Part shown: positions 18,734 through 27,190 of the stretch, piece after piece
Position numbering within the stretch: position 1 is the stretch's first letter
How the letters are laid out: every line of letters begins with the position of its first letter
Assembly (NCBI GenBank): GCA_948502395.1
Contig: CAOPES010000009.1
Span: 1-64,000, forward strand
Direction of reading: 5' to 3'
From: an uncultured Clostridia bacterium
Lineage (GTDB): Bacteria; Bacillota; Clostridia; TANB77; CAG-508
Length of the DNA: 64,000 nucleotides
Made by a program: the position numbers and the translations under genes
The notes under the pieces: generated by a model
The model's database searches: none
Seen by the model: only the letters and a program-made list of their open reading frames with translations
What the model was told of the DNA's origin: nothing

Positions 18734-18907
18734 ATGAATTTAGATAAAATTAACTTTATTTTAAATAATGATGAAAAGTGTGATGTTTTTTGCGATAATA
18801 GATGTGTTTGGATTCAAAGTATAGATGAAACTAGCCAAATGGCTAAGGTTGGCTTTGTTGATAATTTTGAAGAACGTGATGTACCTATTAATGATTTATA
18901 CTTCTAA
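18734..18907 (+). CDS. sspH: Small acid-soluble spore protein, H type
   Basis: 57 residues. Fits the SspH family: start MNLDKINFIL, middle CDVFCDNRCVWIQSIDETSQ (family: a short loop, then a PVWI-like strand with an ENN/DES turn), end VPINDLYF. Such proteins sit in the spore core. GGAGG lies seven bases before the ATG. Short and quite divergent, but the three-strand layout and the VP(I/V)NDL end support the call. Confidence 0.72.
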   Translation: MNLDKINFILNNDEKCDVFCDNRCVWIQSIDETSQMAKVGFVDNFEERDVPINDLYF

Positions 18908-18914
18908 TGCTTTT

Positions 18915-18947
18915 GGGTGTTTTTGGGGACAGTCCTTAAAAACACCC
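18915..18947. repeat. REP-like palindrome, type B
   Basis: GGGTGTTTTTGGGGACAGTC then CTTAAAAACACCC, seven bases after the sspH-like stop. Followed by TTTTTT, so it can act as its terminator. Confidence 0.8.
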
Positions 18948-18963
18948 CTTTTTTACTTTTTAA

Positions 18964-19455
18964 TTAAATTGATTTGCTTTGCTTTAAGGTGTTTTTAAGG
19001 TCTGTCCCCAAAAACACCCAAAAGCATCCTACAAGAACACCTAGTGTATCAATAATAACATCAGTTATCATTGCACTTCTGCCGGGTATAAAAAGTTGAT
19101 GTATTTCGTCCGAACTTGCATATATAATTCCAGTTATTAAACTTATTGCAATTCTATCAAATTTCTTTATTTCGTAAGTATTCATTAATAACATCATTAA
19201 TATTCCCACTACCATATATATTGAAAAATGAGCTAATTTTCTTATTACTTTTTCTATTTGTCCTAGAACTTCTTCTTGTTTATTTTTATCTAGTTCTTGA
19301 ATTTTCTTAACATTTTTAGTTACTGCTGTTGTTATTTTTCTGCTTATTCCACTTGATTTTTCTCCATTTTGGTTTGAAAATCTAAATATTTGAAAAAATG
19401 TTAATATAAGCAAAATTATAAGTATTGCTCTTTTTATATTGATATTTATTTTCAT
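18964..19455 (-). CDS. VanZ-like membrane protein with a repeat-encoded tail
   Basis: 163 residues; several hydrophobic helices and the VanZ motifs RFSNQNGEKSSGISRKI, RKLAHFSIYMVVGIL and SSDEIHQLFIPGRSAMITD. VanZ-like proteins are membrane proteins of mostly unknown role, linked to glycopeptide tolerance. The C-terminal VFLGTDLKNTL is encoded by the inverse type B repeat at 18987-19019, so the tail is probably a late acquisition. The ATG at 19455 with GGAG eight bases upstream is preferred over a TTG at 19470. Last gene of the tyrosine-kinase operon. Confidence 0.83.
   Translation of the reverse strand: MKININIKRAILIILLILTFFQIFRFSNQNGEKSSGISRKITTAVTKNVKKIQELDKNKQEEVLGQIEKVIRKLAHFSIYMVVGILMMLLMNTYEIKKFDRIAISLITGIIYASSDEIHQLFIPGRSAMITDVIIDTLGVLVGCFWVFLGTDLKNTLKQSKSI
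18987..19019. repeat. REP-like palindrome, type B, inside the vanZ-like ORF
   Basis: AGGTGTTTTTAAGGTCTGTC then CCCAAAAACACCC, inverse to the copy at 18915-18947 only 40 bases away. It lies inside the 3' end of the VanZ-like gene and encodes FLGTDLKNT. Confidence 0.8.
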
Positions 19456-19517
19456 TTGCTTTTTCTCCAATGTTATAATTTTTTTGTAAGATAAAGCAAG
19501 GTATGAAACTACCCTGC

Positions 19518-20228
19518 TTATATTTCTATATCTTCATTATTTAATACCTTTTGCGGATTTACTGTTGAAATTTGTTCTAATTCTTCTTCTGATATGATTT
19601 TTCTTAATTTTTTAAGTATTTTAGGCATTTTAGTGTAAATTTGCTCTACTGTATGAACGTCTGAGCCAAAAAATTGAATTAAGCCTTCTTCTAATAGTTT
19701 CTTTTGAGTTTTTTGTGCTTTTTTTCCATACATTCCAATACTACTACCATAATTTGATTGAAATAGAACTCCCATGTCTGCTAGTTCTCGTACATATTCT
19801 ATATTTTCTTTGACGTATTCATATCTTTCTGGATGTGCAATTATTGGTACATATCCTTTTTCCATTAACCTAAATACTACTTCTTTTACATCCATTGCTT
19901 TTGTATTCATTGGTAATTCAAATAAAACATATTTTGAATTATTTATTGTTGATGCTTTCTTTTCGGATAATAAGTCTGTCATTTGGTTTGTTATATATAT
20001 TTCATTTCCAAGATATAATTCTATACCTTGGAAATTTTCTTTAATTTCTTTTAACAGTTTTGTTCTTTGTTCTTCATTTGCTTCATAGTATCCATCTATA
20101 TAATGTGATGTTGATATTATTTTTGTAAATCCTGCTTTTTGGGCTTCTTTTAATATATGTATTGTCTCATTTAAACTTCTAGAACCGTCGTCTATATTAG
20201 GCAATATGTGTGAGTGAATGTCTATCAT
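19518..20228 (-). CDS. Tyrosine-protein phosphatase, CpsB/YwqE (PHP) family
   Basis: 236 residues. PHP-fold metal-binding motifs: IDIHSHILPNIDDGSR at the N-terminus, STSHYIDGY, IIAHPERYEYVKENI and FFGSDVHTVEQIY. CpsB-type phosphatases dephosphorylate the partner tyrosine kinase and so control polysaccharide export. It lies directly downstream of the kinase and adaptor genes. Ribosome site AAAGGTGG. Confident in family. Confidence 0.9.
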   Translation of the reverse strand: MIDIHSHILPNIDDGSRSLNETIHILKEAQKAGFTKIISTSHYIDGYYEANEEQRTKLLKEIKENFQGIELYLGNEIYITNQMTDLLSEKKASTINNSKYVLFELPMNTKAMDVKEVVFRLMEKGYVPIIAHPERYEYVKENIEYVRELADMGVLFQSNYGSSIGMYGKKAQKTQKKLLEEGLIQFFGSDVHTVEQIYTKMPKILKKLRKIISEEELEQISTVNPQKVLNNEDIEI

Positions 20229-20245
20229 ATTTTACCACCTTTGTA

Positions 20246-21058
20246 TTATTTTGTATCATTTTTTTCTTTCATTTCTCTTTCTTTATTTATCATTTCGATT
20301 GCCATATTTACTTGTTCATCCATTTTTGCGTCATATTTATAGTCCATTTTAGTTCTTGAAGATTTTGATGTTGAAGCATAATAATATGTGTCATTATATT
20401 TTTTAGCTGATACTGGAATTTTATTATATACTATTCCAGCAATGTTTCCACCAACATTTTTTATGTCTCTTACAACTTTTTCTAAATCATCTTTTTGAGT
20501 TTGGTTATGAGCTGTAACAACAATTGTGGAATCTACTATTCTAGATAATATTACAGAGTCTGTAACTAATTTTGATGGTGTACTATCTATTATTATTAAG
20601 TCACATTGTTTTTTCAAATCTTCAATTAGGTCAAGCATTCTAGTTGTTACTAACAATTCAGAAGGGTTTGGTGGTATGCTTCCTGCTGGCATTACACATA
20701 AGTTTGGAATTTCCAATGTTCTTATATATTCTGACCAATGCATACTGTTTTCGCCATCTTCCATTCCAGAAAGATAATTTGATAATCCTGGTCTTGGCAA
20801 TATTCCAAATATGCTATATTGTCTACCTTTTCTCATATCTGCATCTATTAATATTACTCTTTTTCCTGCTTGCGCAAATGTTACAGCTAAGTTTGATGCT
20901 ACCCAACTTTTTCCTTCTCCTGGCATTGTTGAAGTTACTAGTAATGTTTCTAGTTTCTTATTTGAGTTCATAAATTGTATATTTGTTCTTAGTGTTCTAA
21001 AAGTCTCAGAAACAGGAGATTTCGGGTCTCTATGTGCTATTAATTCTTTTTTTATCAT
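20246..21058 (-). CDS. Polysaccharide tyrosine kinase (CapB/CpsD/YwqD)
   Basis: 270 residues. Opens with HRDPKSPVSETFRTLRTNIQ, then Walker A TSTMPGEGKSWVASNLA, Walker A' VILIDADMRKGRQ and Walker B LIIIDSTPS. A tyrosine cluster YNDTYYYAS plus MDYKYD near the C-terminus is the likely autophosphorylation site. BY-kinases of this type need the membrane adaptor encoded just upstream (21058-21777). The start ATG overlaps the adaptor stop (TAATG), indicating translational coupling. Confidence 0.92.
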   Translation of the reverse strand: MIKKELIAHRDPKSPVSETFRTLRTNIQFMNSNKKLETLLVTSTMPGEGKSWVASNLAVTFAQAGKRVILIDADMRKGRQYSIFGILPRPGLSNYLSGMEDGENSMHWSEYIRTLEIPNLCVMPAGSIPPNPSELLVTTRMLDLIEDLKKQCDLIIIDSTPSKLVTDSVILSRIVDSTIVVTAHNQTQKDDLEKVVRDIKNVGGNIAGIVYNKIPVSAKKYNDTYYYASTSKSSRTKMDYKYDAKMDEQVNMAIEMINKEREMKEKNDTK

Positions 21059-21777
21059 TATCTTCTGCCTCCTTTACGTTTTACTTTATCTTCTACATTA
21101 TCATAAACTGGTATTGATGCTATTACAGTTAGTCCTGTTACTTTTTCAATATCTTCTGATGATTTTATTGTTGTGTCTAACATATTTACTAGTAATACAT
21201 ACATAAAGGCAACTACTATTCCTGCTGCTGCAAATATAATTACATCTTTTGTATGGTTTATGTTGCTTGGTGCTTCTTCAACTTCTGCTTCATCTACAAC
21301 GTGTACGTTTTCTATTCCATAATATTCTTTTACTGTTGCTATAAACACTTTTGCTATTTCGTTTGCTATTTTTGATGATAGTGCTGGGTCTTCGTTTCTT
21401 ACTGTTATTTTTATTACTTCTGTGTCTGTTATATCTGTTACACTTATATTTTTTCTTATTTTCTCTTCTTGGTCTGCTTCTAAACTTAAATTTGATATAA
21501 CTTTTCTTATTATTTTATTACTTTTTACTAATTCGCTATATGTTGATACTAATTTTGAGTTGATTGTTACATCTGTTGTTGTTATTGATTCTGCGCCTTC
21601 TGTTCCTTTTGATGAGTTTGTTGCTAGTAATAGTTTTGTTGAACTATCATATTTTGGTGTTACAAATGCTAGTGTATATATAACTCCAATTACTATAAAA
21701 ATCGCTGTTATTAATATTATTTCTAGTTTCTTTTCCCAAAATATTTGTAGTAATTCTTTTAAATCTAGTTCTTCCAT
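21058..21777 (-). CDS. Polysaccharide chain-length/kinase adaptor (Wzz/CapA/YwqC)
   Basis: 239 residues. Two membrane helices (IILITAIFIVIGVIYTLAF near residue 20 and VIIFAAAGIVVAFMYVLLV near 190) flank an outer part, the Wzz layout; DLKELLQIFWEKK is the usual opening. Its cytoplasmic tail activates the tyrosine kinase encoded next. GGGGGAG precedes the start. Confidence 0.88.
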   Translation of the reverse strand: MEELDLKELLQIFWEKKLEIILITAIFIVIGVIYTLAFVTPKYDSSTKLLLATNSSKGTEGAESITTTDVTINSKLVSTYSELVKSNKIIRKVISNLSLEADQEEKIRKNISVTDITDTEVIKITVRNEDPALSSKIANEIAKVFIATVKEYYGIENVHVVDEAEVEEAPSNINHTKDVIIFAAAGIVVAFMYVLLVNMLDTTIKSSEDIEKVTGLTVIASIPVYDNVEDKVKRKGGRR

Positions 21778-21787
21778 TTTCTCCCCC

Positions 21788-22633
21788 TTATTCTTTCGTT
21801 ACTTTATCCTTTTTATTTTTTGCAATTGCTGTCATTATTGAATAGATAATAATCAACATTATTGCTATTATTAGCGTTATTGTACCTAGTGTTTGTACTT
21901 TACTTATTATGTCTTGTATTATTGTAACTATTGTTTTTGAAAAAGCATCATTAAATATTTTTATTCCTGCTATGTCAACTTTGCTTGTTACTATATTACA
22001 AGCTATTATTTCAAAAATTGAGCTACTTAATAGTGAAATTCCTATTGCTTGTACAAATTTTGATATTTGTTTTATGCTTATTATTAGTATTAATAATAGT
22101 TCTATACAAATTGCTATAATTGTTGCTGTACGTACTTTATTTAAAATATTTACTGTTTTGTTATATGTATTATGTATTTTGTTTTCATATTCTGTATGTA
22201 TTAATGTGTTTTCATATTCTTCACATATATGTTTTATGAATTGGTCAATTGCTTCTGAATTCTTTTTGTTTCTTACATTTAGTTTATCAATATTTTTATT
22301 TAGATTGTCTTTTATTGGTGTTGTATCTATTTTTTTGTTTGTTCCTTCATATATGTTTGATAACATTATATTTATATCTTGTTCTACTTTTTCTTTTGAA
22401 CAAATATTGTTTAGTGTTGTTTCATCTAGTCCTGATTGATATATATAATTTTCAAAATTTGATTCTACTAATTTGTATACTTCTCCATAAAAGTTTGTTT
22501 CTTCTAGTTTGCTTATTATATAGTTTTTGTCTAGAATTGTAGAAGAAACTATTGTAATTAGCGATATTGCTATTATGCATATTGTAAGTATTGCTATTAG
22601 TATAAATCTTGCTATATTGGCTATAATTTTCAT
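21788..22633 (-). CDS. Hypothetical multi-pass membrane protein
   Basis: 281 residues. One hydrophobic helix at the N-terminus (~7-30), a charged extracellular-looking part (~35-160; contains several Asn/Glu-rich helices), then three more helices (~167-187, ~192-215, ~245-270) and a basic tail. No family recognised. It sits between the sortase and wzz genes in one operon, with AAGGGGA before the start, so a role in surface polymer or protein anchoring is plausible but unproven. Confidence 0.7.
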   Translation of the reverse strand: MKIIANIARFILIAILTICIIAISLITIVSSTILDKNYIISKLEETNFYGEVYKLVESNFENYIYQSGLDETTLNNICSKEKVEQDINIMLSNIYEGTNKKIDTTPIKDNLNKNIDKLNVRNKKNSEAIDQFIKHICEEYENTLIHTEYENKIHNTYNKTVNILNKVRTATIIAICIELLLILIISIKQISKFVQAIGISLLSSSIFEIIACNIVTSKVDIAGIKIFNDAFSKTIVTIIQDIISKVQTLGTITLIIAIMLIIIYSIMTAIAKNKKDKVTKE

Positions 22634-22647
22634 TTTCTATTCCCCTT

Positions 22648-23271
22648 CTACTTTTCTAGTTCTGCATATACAACATACCTTTGTGTTGTGTATCCTATGT
22701 TGTTAAATGGATAACATGTGTATACCATTAAGATTTCTTTTTCGTCTTGTATTGGTAATTTGTCTAAATCTGTTTCTTTTATTAATTTCATGTCGTATAT
22801 TTTATATGTATATTCACCATATGTTGTGGTTACTTTTATTTCGTTTCCTATTTGTAATTCGGAAAATCTTCTGAATGTATTTTTTGAATTATGCCCCATG
22901 TATACTATTGAGCCACCTTCACCTGGAAAATAGCTACCACTTGAATGTCCTACTCCTTTTTTTAGTACTTCTAATGTATCTCCAAAATATACTGGTAGGT
23001 TTACTCCTATTTTGTCTATTTCTATTGTGGCATATTTTGTTCCGTATTCTGGATAATTTTTTAGTTTGTTTGTTTCTCCTATTGTTGTTTGTTCTTGTGC
23101 TTTGTTTTCGTTTATTGTTATTGATACTTTATTTACTAATGAAAAAATTTCTCCTATTTCTTGCCCTAAAAATAGGTATATTACAAGTATTAGTGCCCCT
23201 GTAATAAATAAAGCAACTATTATACTACTAATAGTTGCTTTTACTGCTTGTGTTAATTTATTATTTTGCAT
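22648..23271 (-). CDS. Class D-like sortase
   Basis: 207 residues. N-terminal membrane anchor, then the sortase barrel: YATIEIDKIGVNLPVYFGD, GSIVYMGHNSKNTF (catalytic His), LMVYTCYPFNNIGYTTQRY (catalytic Cys and Arg). It transfers surface proteins to the peptidoglycan or polymerises them. The start overlaps the end of the substrate gene by 11 bases, so the two are translationally coupled and very likely enzyme and substrate. Confidence 0.9.
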   Translation of the reverse strand: MQNNKLTQAVKATISSIIVALFITGALILVIYLFLGQEIGEIFSLVNKVSITINENKAQEQTTIGETNKLKNYPEYGTKYATIEIDKIGVNLPVYFGDTLEVLKKGVGHSSGSYFPGEGGSIVYMGHNSKNTFRRFSELQIGNEIKVTTTYGEYTYKIYDMKLIKETDLDKLPIQDEKEILMVYTCYPFNNIGYTTQRYVVYAELEK

Positions 23272-23788
23272 TTGCTATTCTTTTTTTTGTTACTACACCG
23301 ATAGCAAGGGCAATTATTGCTATTGCAGAAACACCTACAACAGTGCTTATGTTGTTTCCTGTGTATGCTAGTTTTCCACCATTTAGTGATACTGTTTCTA
23401 TTAGTTTTCCGTCTTTGTTGTATATTTCTACTGTTCCTGTTTTGAAAACTAATTTTACATCTATTAGTTCTGCTGCTGCTTGAGCAATCGCTTTTATTTC
23501 ATTTTTTTGTGCTGCTGTTAATTTTGTGTAATCTGTTACTCCTGCTTTTTCCATTACAGCTATTGCTTCGTCAGCTTTTGCTAATACGGCATCTGCTTGA
23601 GCATCTGTTACTGGGTTTTCAGATAAGTATCTTTCTACCTTTACTTTGTCTGCTGCTGTCATTCCGTATTTTTCTCCTTTTGCATATAGTTTATCAGCTA
23701 GTTCTGCTGATGTTGCTGCGTTTGCGATTGTTGCAAATGCCATTACTAACATTACACATAGTGTTGCTATTGTTAATACTTTTTTCAT
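23261..23788 (-). CDS. Sortase substrate surface protein with LAYTG-type sorting signal
   Basis: 175 residues. Signal peptide (VLTIATLCVMLVMAFATIANA), an Ala/Asp/Lys-rich helical part with EF-like spacing (DKVKVERYLSENPVTDAQAD), a short beta region (TGTVEIYNKDGKLIETVSL), then KLAYTGNN, a hydrophobic helix and the basic tail TKKRIANAK. The LAYTG motif plus helix plus basic end is a cell-wall sorting signal of variant sequence. Overlaps the sortase gene. GGGAG precedes the start, with a strong promoter upstream. Confidence 0.84.
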   Translation of the reverse strand: MKKVLTIATLCVMLVMAFATIANAATSAELADKLYAKGEKYGMTAADKVKVERYLSENPVTDAQADAVLAKADEAIAVMEKAGVTDYTKLTAAQKNEIKAIAQAAAELIDVKLVFKTGTVEIYNKDGKLIETVSLNGGKLAYTGNNISTVVGVSAIAIIALAIGVVTKKRIANAK

Positions 23789-23824
23789 TTTTCATTCTCC
23801 CTTTCTTTTGCATATTCTTCCCTG

Positions 23825-23853
23825 ATTATATCATTATTATTTTTGATATGCAA
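23825..23853 (-). promoter_or_regulatory. Sigma-A-type promoter of the sortase-wzz-kinase operon
   Basis: On the minus strand TTGCAT (23853-23848), 17 bases, TATAAT (23830-23825), about 37 bases before the ATG at 23788. It marks the sortase-to-vanZ genes as a transcription unit separate from the upstream polysaccharide genes. Confidence 0.75.
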
Positions 23854-23978
23854 TACTTTTTTCTTATTTTTTTATTAATTTTTTTGGTAATTTTTGGATG
23901 TGTATTTTTGTTCTATTTTTCGCTATTTTTAGCTGTTTTTTACCTTATTTTTTTATCTGTTTGTGGGTGTCTTTTAGT

Positions 23979-25145
23979 TTAGTCTCTTGCAAATAAATCA
24001 CGAGTATATATTTTCTGACTAACATCGCTTAATTCTTCATTAACACGATTTACAATAATGACATCACTCATTTTCTTAAATTCTTCTAAATCTTTAATAA
24101 CTCTGCTATTAAAGAAATTATCTTCTTTAAGTGTTGGCTCATATACTACAACTTCTATACCTTTTGCTTTTATTCTTTTCATAATTCCTTGAATTGCACT
24201 AGCTCTAAAATTGTCTGAACCGCTTTTCATTGTTAGCCTATATACTCCAACAATTTTAGGATGTTTATTTATAATTTCGTCTGCTATATGGTCTTTTCTT
24301 GTTCTGTTGCTTTCTACTATGGCACTTATTAAATTCTCTGGAACATCTTTGTAATTTGCTTTTAATTGTTTTGTATCTTTTGGTAAGCAATATCCACCAT
24401 ATCCAAATGAAGGATTATTATAATGTGAACCTATTCTTGGGTCTAAGCAAACTCCATCAATTATGTCCTTAGTATTTAGACCTTTTAATTCTGCATATGT
24501 GTCTAATTCGTTGAAATATGCTACTCTTAGTGCTAAGTATGTGTTTGCAAATAGTTTTACTGCTTCTGCTTCTGTTGAATCCATAAATTTAACTTCAATA
24601 TCTTCTTTTAATGCTCCTTGTTTTAGTAATTCTGCAAATTCTTCTGCTCTTTCGGATTTTTCTCCTACTATTATTCTTGATGGATATAAATTATCATATA
24701 ATGCTCGTCCTTCTCTTAAAAATTCTGGGCTAAATAAGATATTGTCTATATTATATTTTTCTTTCATTGCTTTTATAAAACCTACTGGTATTGTTGATTT
24801 TACTACCATTGTTGTGTCTATTTTCATACTAATTACTTTTTGTATTATGTCTTCTACACTTGATGTGTCAAAGTAGTTTTTTTGGTCGTCATAGTTTGTT
24901 GGCGTGCTTATTATTATATATTTTGCTCCTTCAAATGCTTCTTTGTAGTCTAGTGTTGCTTTTAGGTTTAGTTTTTTTGTTTTGAAGTATTCTTCTATTT
25001 CTTTGTCTTGTATTGGTGATATTTTGTTGTTTATTTTTTCTACTTTTTCTGGTATTACGTCTAATGCTATTACTTCATTGTTTTGGCTTAGTAGTGTGGC
25101 TAGTGATAGCCCTACATATCCTGTTCCTGCAACTGCGATTTTCAT
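23979..25145 (-). CDS. UDP-glucose 6-dehydrogenase
   Basis: 388 residues, the short bacterial form. NAD site AVAGTGYVGLSLATLLSQNN, PEFLREGRALYDNLYPSRII, and the catalytic cysteine in SFGYGGYCLPKDTKQLKA. Oxidises UDP-glucose to UDP-glucuronate for the polysaccharide; the next gene upstream can epimerise the product to UDP-galacturonate. GGGAG precedes the start. Confidence 0.93.
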   Translation of the reverse strand: MKIAVAGTGYVGLSLATLLSQNNEVIALDVIPEKVEKINNKISPIQDKEIEEYFKTKKLNLKATLDYKEAFEGAKYIIISTPTNYDDQKNYFDTSSVEDIIQKVISMKIDTTMVVKSTIPVGFIKAMKEKYNIDNILFSPEFLREGRALYDNLYPSRIIVGEKSERAEEFAELLKQGALKEDIEVKFMDSTEAEAVKLFANTYLALRVAYFNELDTYAELKGLNTKDIIDGVCLDPRIGSHYNNPSFGYGGYCLPKDTKQLKANYKDVPENLISAIVESNRTRKDHIADEIINKHPKIVGVYRLTMKSGSDNFRASAIQGIMKRIKAKGIEVVVYEPTLKEDNFFNSRVIKDLEEFKKMSDVIIVNRVNEELSDVSQKIYTRDLFARD

Positions 25146-25205
25146 TTTGTTGTCACTCCCTTATTTTTTATTTATTGATACTTTAAGATATAATCTATTA
25201 AATAA

Positions 25206-26231
25206 TTACATATAAAATTCTTTATACCACTCAGCAAATTTTCTTAATCCCTCTCTTAATGATGTATTTGGTTTAAATCCAAAATCTCTTTCTAATGGTG
25301 TTGTATCTGCATAAGTGATTGGTACATCTCCTGGTTGCATTGCGACTAATTCTTTATGTTTATCAAAGTCATAATCTTGTGGTAAAACTCCTGCTCTAAT
25401 TAATTCTTCTTGTAAGATGTTTACAAAATCTAATAAACTCTCTGGATTACTATTCCCTATGTTATATACCGCATATGGTGGTATTGGTAATCCATCTTCC
25501 CCTTCTTTTTTCTCTGGTGCTTTTTTCATTACTCTATAAACACCTTCTACAATATCGTCAATATAGGTGAAATCTCTTTTACAATTTCCATAGTTGAATA
25601 TTTTTATTGTTTCTCCTGCTAATAATTTATTTGTAAATCCAAAATATGCCATGTCAGGTCTTCCTGCTGGTCCATATACTGTAAAAAATCTTAATCCTGT
25701 TGAAGGTATATTGTACAATTTTGAATAACTATGTGCTAATAATTCATTTGATTTTTTTGTTGCTGCATATAATGATACTGGGTTGTCCACTTTATCTTCT
25801 GTTGAATATGGTACTTTTTTATTGGAACCATATACAGATGAACTTGATGCATATACTAAATGTTCTACTGGATAATGACGACAGCCTTCTAGTATATTAT
25901 AAAATCCTATTAGATTAGCTTCTATATATGCATCAGGATTTGTTATACTATAACGTACACCTGCTTGTGCTGCTAAATTTACTACTATTTCTGGTTTGTA
26001 TTCTTTAAATATATTTTCTACTGTTTGTTTATCAGCTAAATTTCCTTTTATAAATTTGAAATTATTATATTGTTTTAGTTCATTTAATCTATATTCTTTT
26101 AGTTTTACATCATAGTAATCGTTCATGTTGTCTAATCCTATGATTTGTATGTCATTGTTTTCTTTTAATATTTTCTTTGCAAGATTTGAGCCTATAAATC
26201 CTGCTACTCCTGTAATAAAATATGTTTTCAT
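25206..26231 (-). CDS. UDP-glucuronate 4-epimerase-like (extended SDR)
   Basis: 341 residues. Rossmann motif FITGVAGFIGSNLAKKIL, VYASSSSVYGSNKKVPYST, catalytic YAATKKSNE (Tyr-x3-Lys) and GLRFFTVYGPAGRPDMAYF. The latter loop is typical of UDP-glucuronate 4-epimerases of capsule loci. Its likely product is UDP-galacturonate. AAAGGAG precedes the start. Confidence 0.9.
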   Translation of the reverse strand: MKTYFITGVAGFIGSNLAKKILKENNDIQIIGLDNMNDYYDVKLKEYRLNELKQYNNFKFIKGNLADKQTVENIFKEYKPEIVVNLAAQAGVRYSITNPDAYIEANLIGFYNILEGCRHYPVEHLVYASSSSVYGSNKKVPYSTEDKVDNPVSLYAATKKSNELLAHSYSKLYNIPSTGLRFFTVYGPAGRPDMAYFGFTNKLLAGETIKIFNYGNCKRDFTYIDDIVEGVYRVMKKAPEKKEGEDGLPIPPYAVYNIGNSNPESLLDFVNILQEELIRAGVLPQDYDFDKHKELVAMQPGDVPITYADTTPLERDFGFKPNTSLREGLRKFAEWYKEFYM

Positions 26232-26252
26232 TGATTTTTCTCCTTTTATTAT

Positions 26253-27164
26253 TTATGGTTCTATTAAAATCCAATTATCCATATATATATCACTATTTTG
26301 CCAAGTATTTTTCCACCTAGATGGTGCTATTACTGTCTTTTGTTCATTTCTAGATAAATATTGTGCCCACCAACTAAATGTACTATTCGAAATAATAAAA
26401 TGTTTACATTCATACATTAATCTTAATTTTTCCCATACTGGATCTGTTCCGTCCTCAAATTTAGTTCCTTCTGGAAATTTCATATTGTTCTTTACCCATT
26501 CTATATCATCTGAAAAAACAAAAAATTTTGCATTTTTTACATTTATTTTCATCTGTATTATTGCCCTTTCAAAATAATCTTCTTTGCACACATAATGTCC
26601 CTTCTTGTTTTTTTCTGAAAGGAAATCTCCTCTTCTTATTGTTACGCATACTGATTCTGAACTTTCTATTTCTTCATATAACTCTAAATTTTTCTTCAAT
26701 TTCCCATATTTAGGTGTAAATTCTTTTAATATAGTATCTCTTATATCATCAAAATATTTTGGTGATTCAAAATTTCCTATAAAAATTTTGTTTTTACTTT
26801 TACTTGGACTTAATTTTTCATATCCTTGATATATATAATATATACCGTTTTTCATCAGTATACTTTTCATACTTTTTTCGAATTTATTACTAATTTTATT
26901 ATATATAGATCTATTATTTTTATACAGTATAGATAAAGTCTTTTCCACCATTTGCATAAATACTAATAAACTTCTCTGTATAACATTCATTTCTATATAT
27001 CTATCATTTATATATTCTATGACATTAAAATTATTTAAATCGTTCGTAAATCCTGCCTTTACGACGCTATCAAAGGAAAGCTTTAATATTTCCTCATTAT
27101 ACTCTTTCATATACCAACGCATAGCAGCATATTGAAACATTTGATTTCCTAGTCTTCCACTCAT
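26253..27164 (-). CDS. Glycosyltransferase family 11 (alpha-1,2-fucosyltransferase-like)
   Basis: 303 residues. GT11 motifs: GRLGNQMFQYAAMRWY at the very start, VCVTIRRGDFLSEKNKKGHY, FVFSDDIEWVKNN and HFIISNSTFSWWAQYLS. GT11 enzymes are mostly alpha-1,2-fucosyltransferases; the sugar here is not proven. The start falls directly after a run of eight A; an ATG 17 bases upstream would be in frame with one more A (see findings). Part of the polysaccharide operon. Confidence 0.87.
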   Translation of the reverse strand: MSGRLGNQMFQYAAMRWYMKEYNEEILKLSFDSVVKAGFTNDLNNFNVIEYINDRYIEMNVIQRSLLVFMQMVEKTLSILYKNNRSIYNKISNKFEKSMKSILMKNGIYYIYQGYEKLSPSKSKNKIFIGNFESPKYFDDIRDTILKEFTPKYGKLKKNLELYEEIESSESVCVTIRRGDFLSEKNKKGHYVCKEDYFERAIIQMKINVKNAKFFVFSDDIEWVKNNMKFPEGTKFEDGTDPVWEKLRLMYECKHFIISNSTFSWWAQYLSRNEQKTVIAPSRWKNTWQNSDIYMDNWILIEP

Positions 27165-27190
27165 TTTTTTTGTATCATCTTATCACCACA

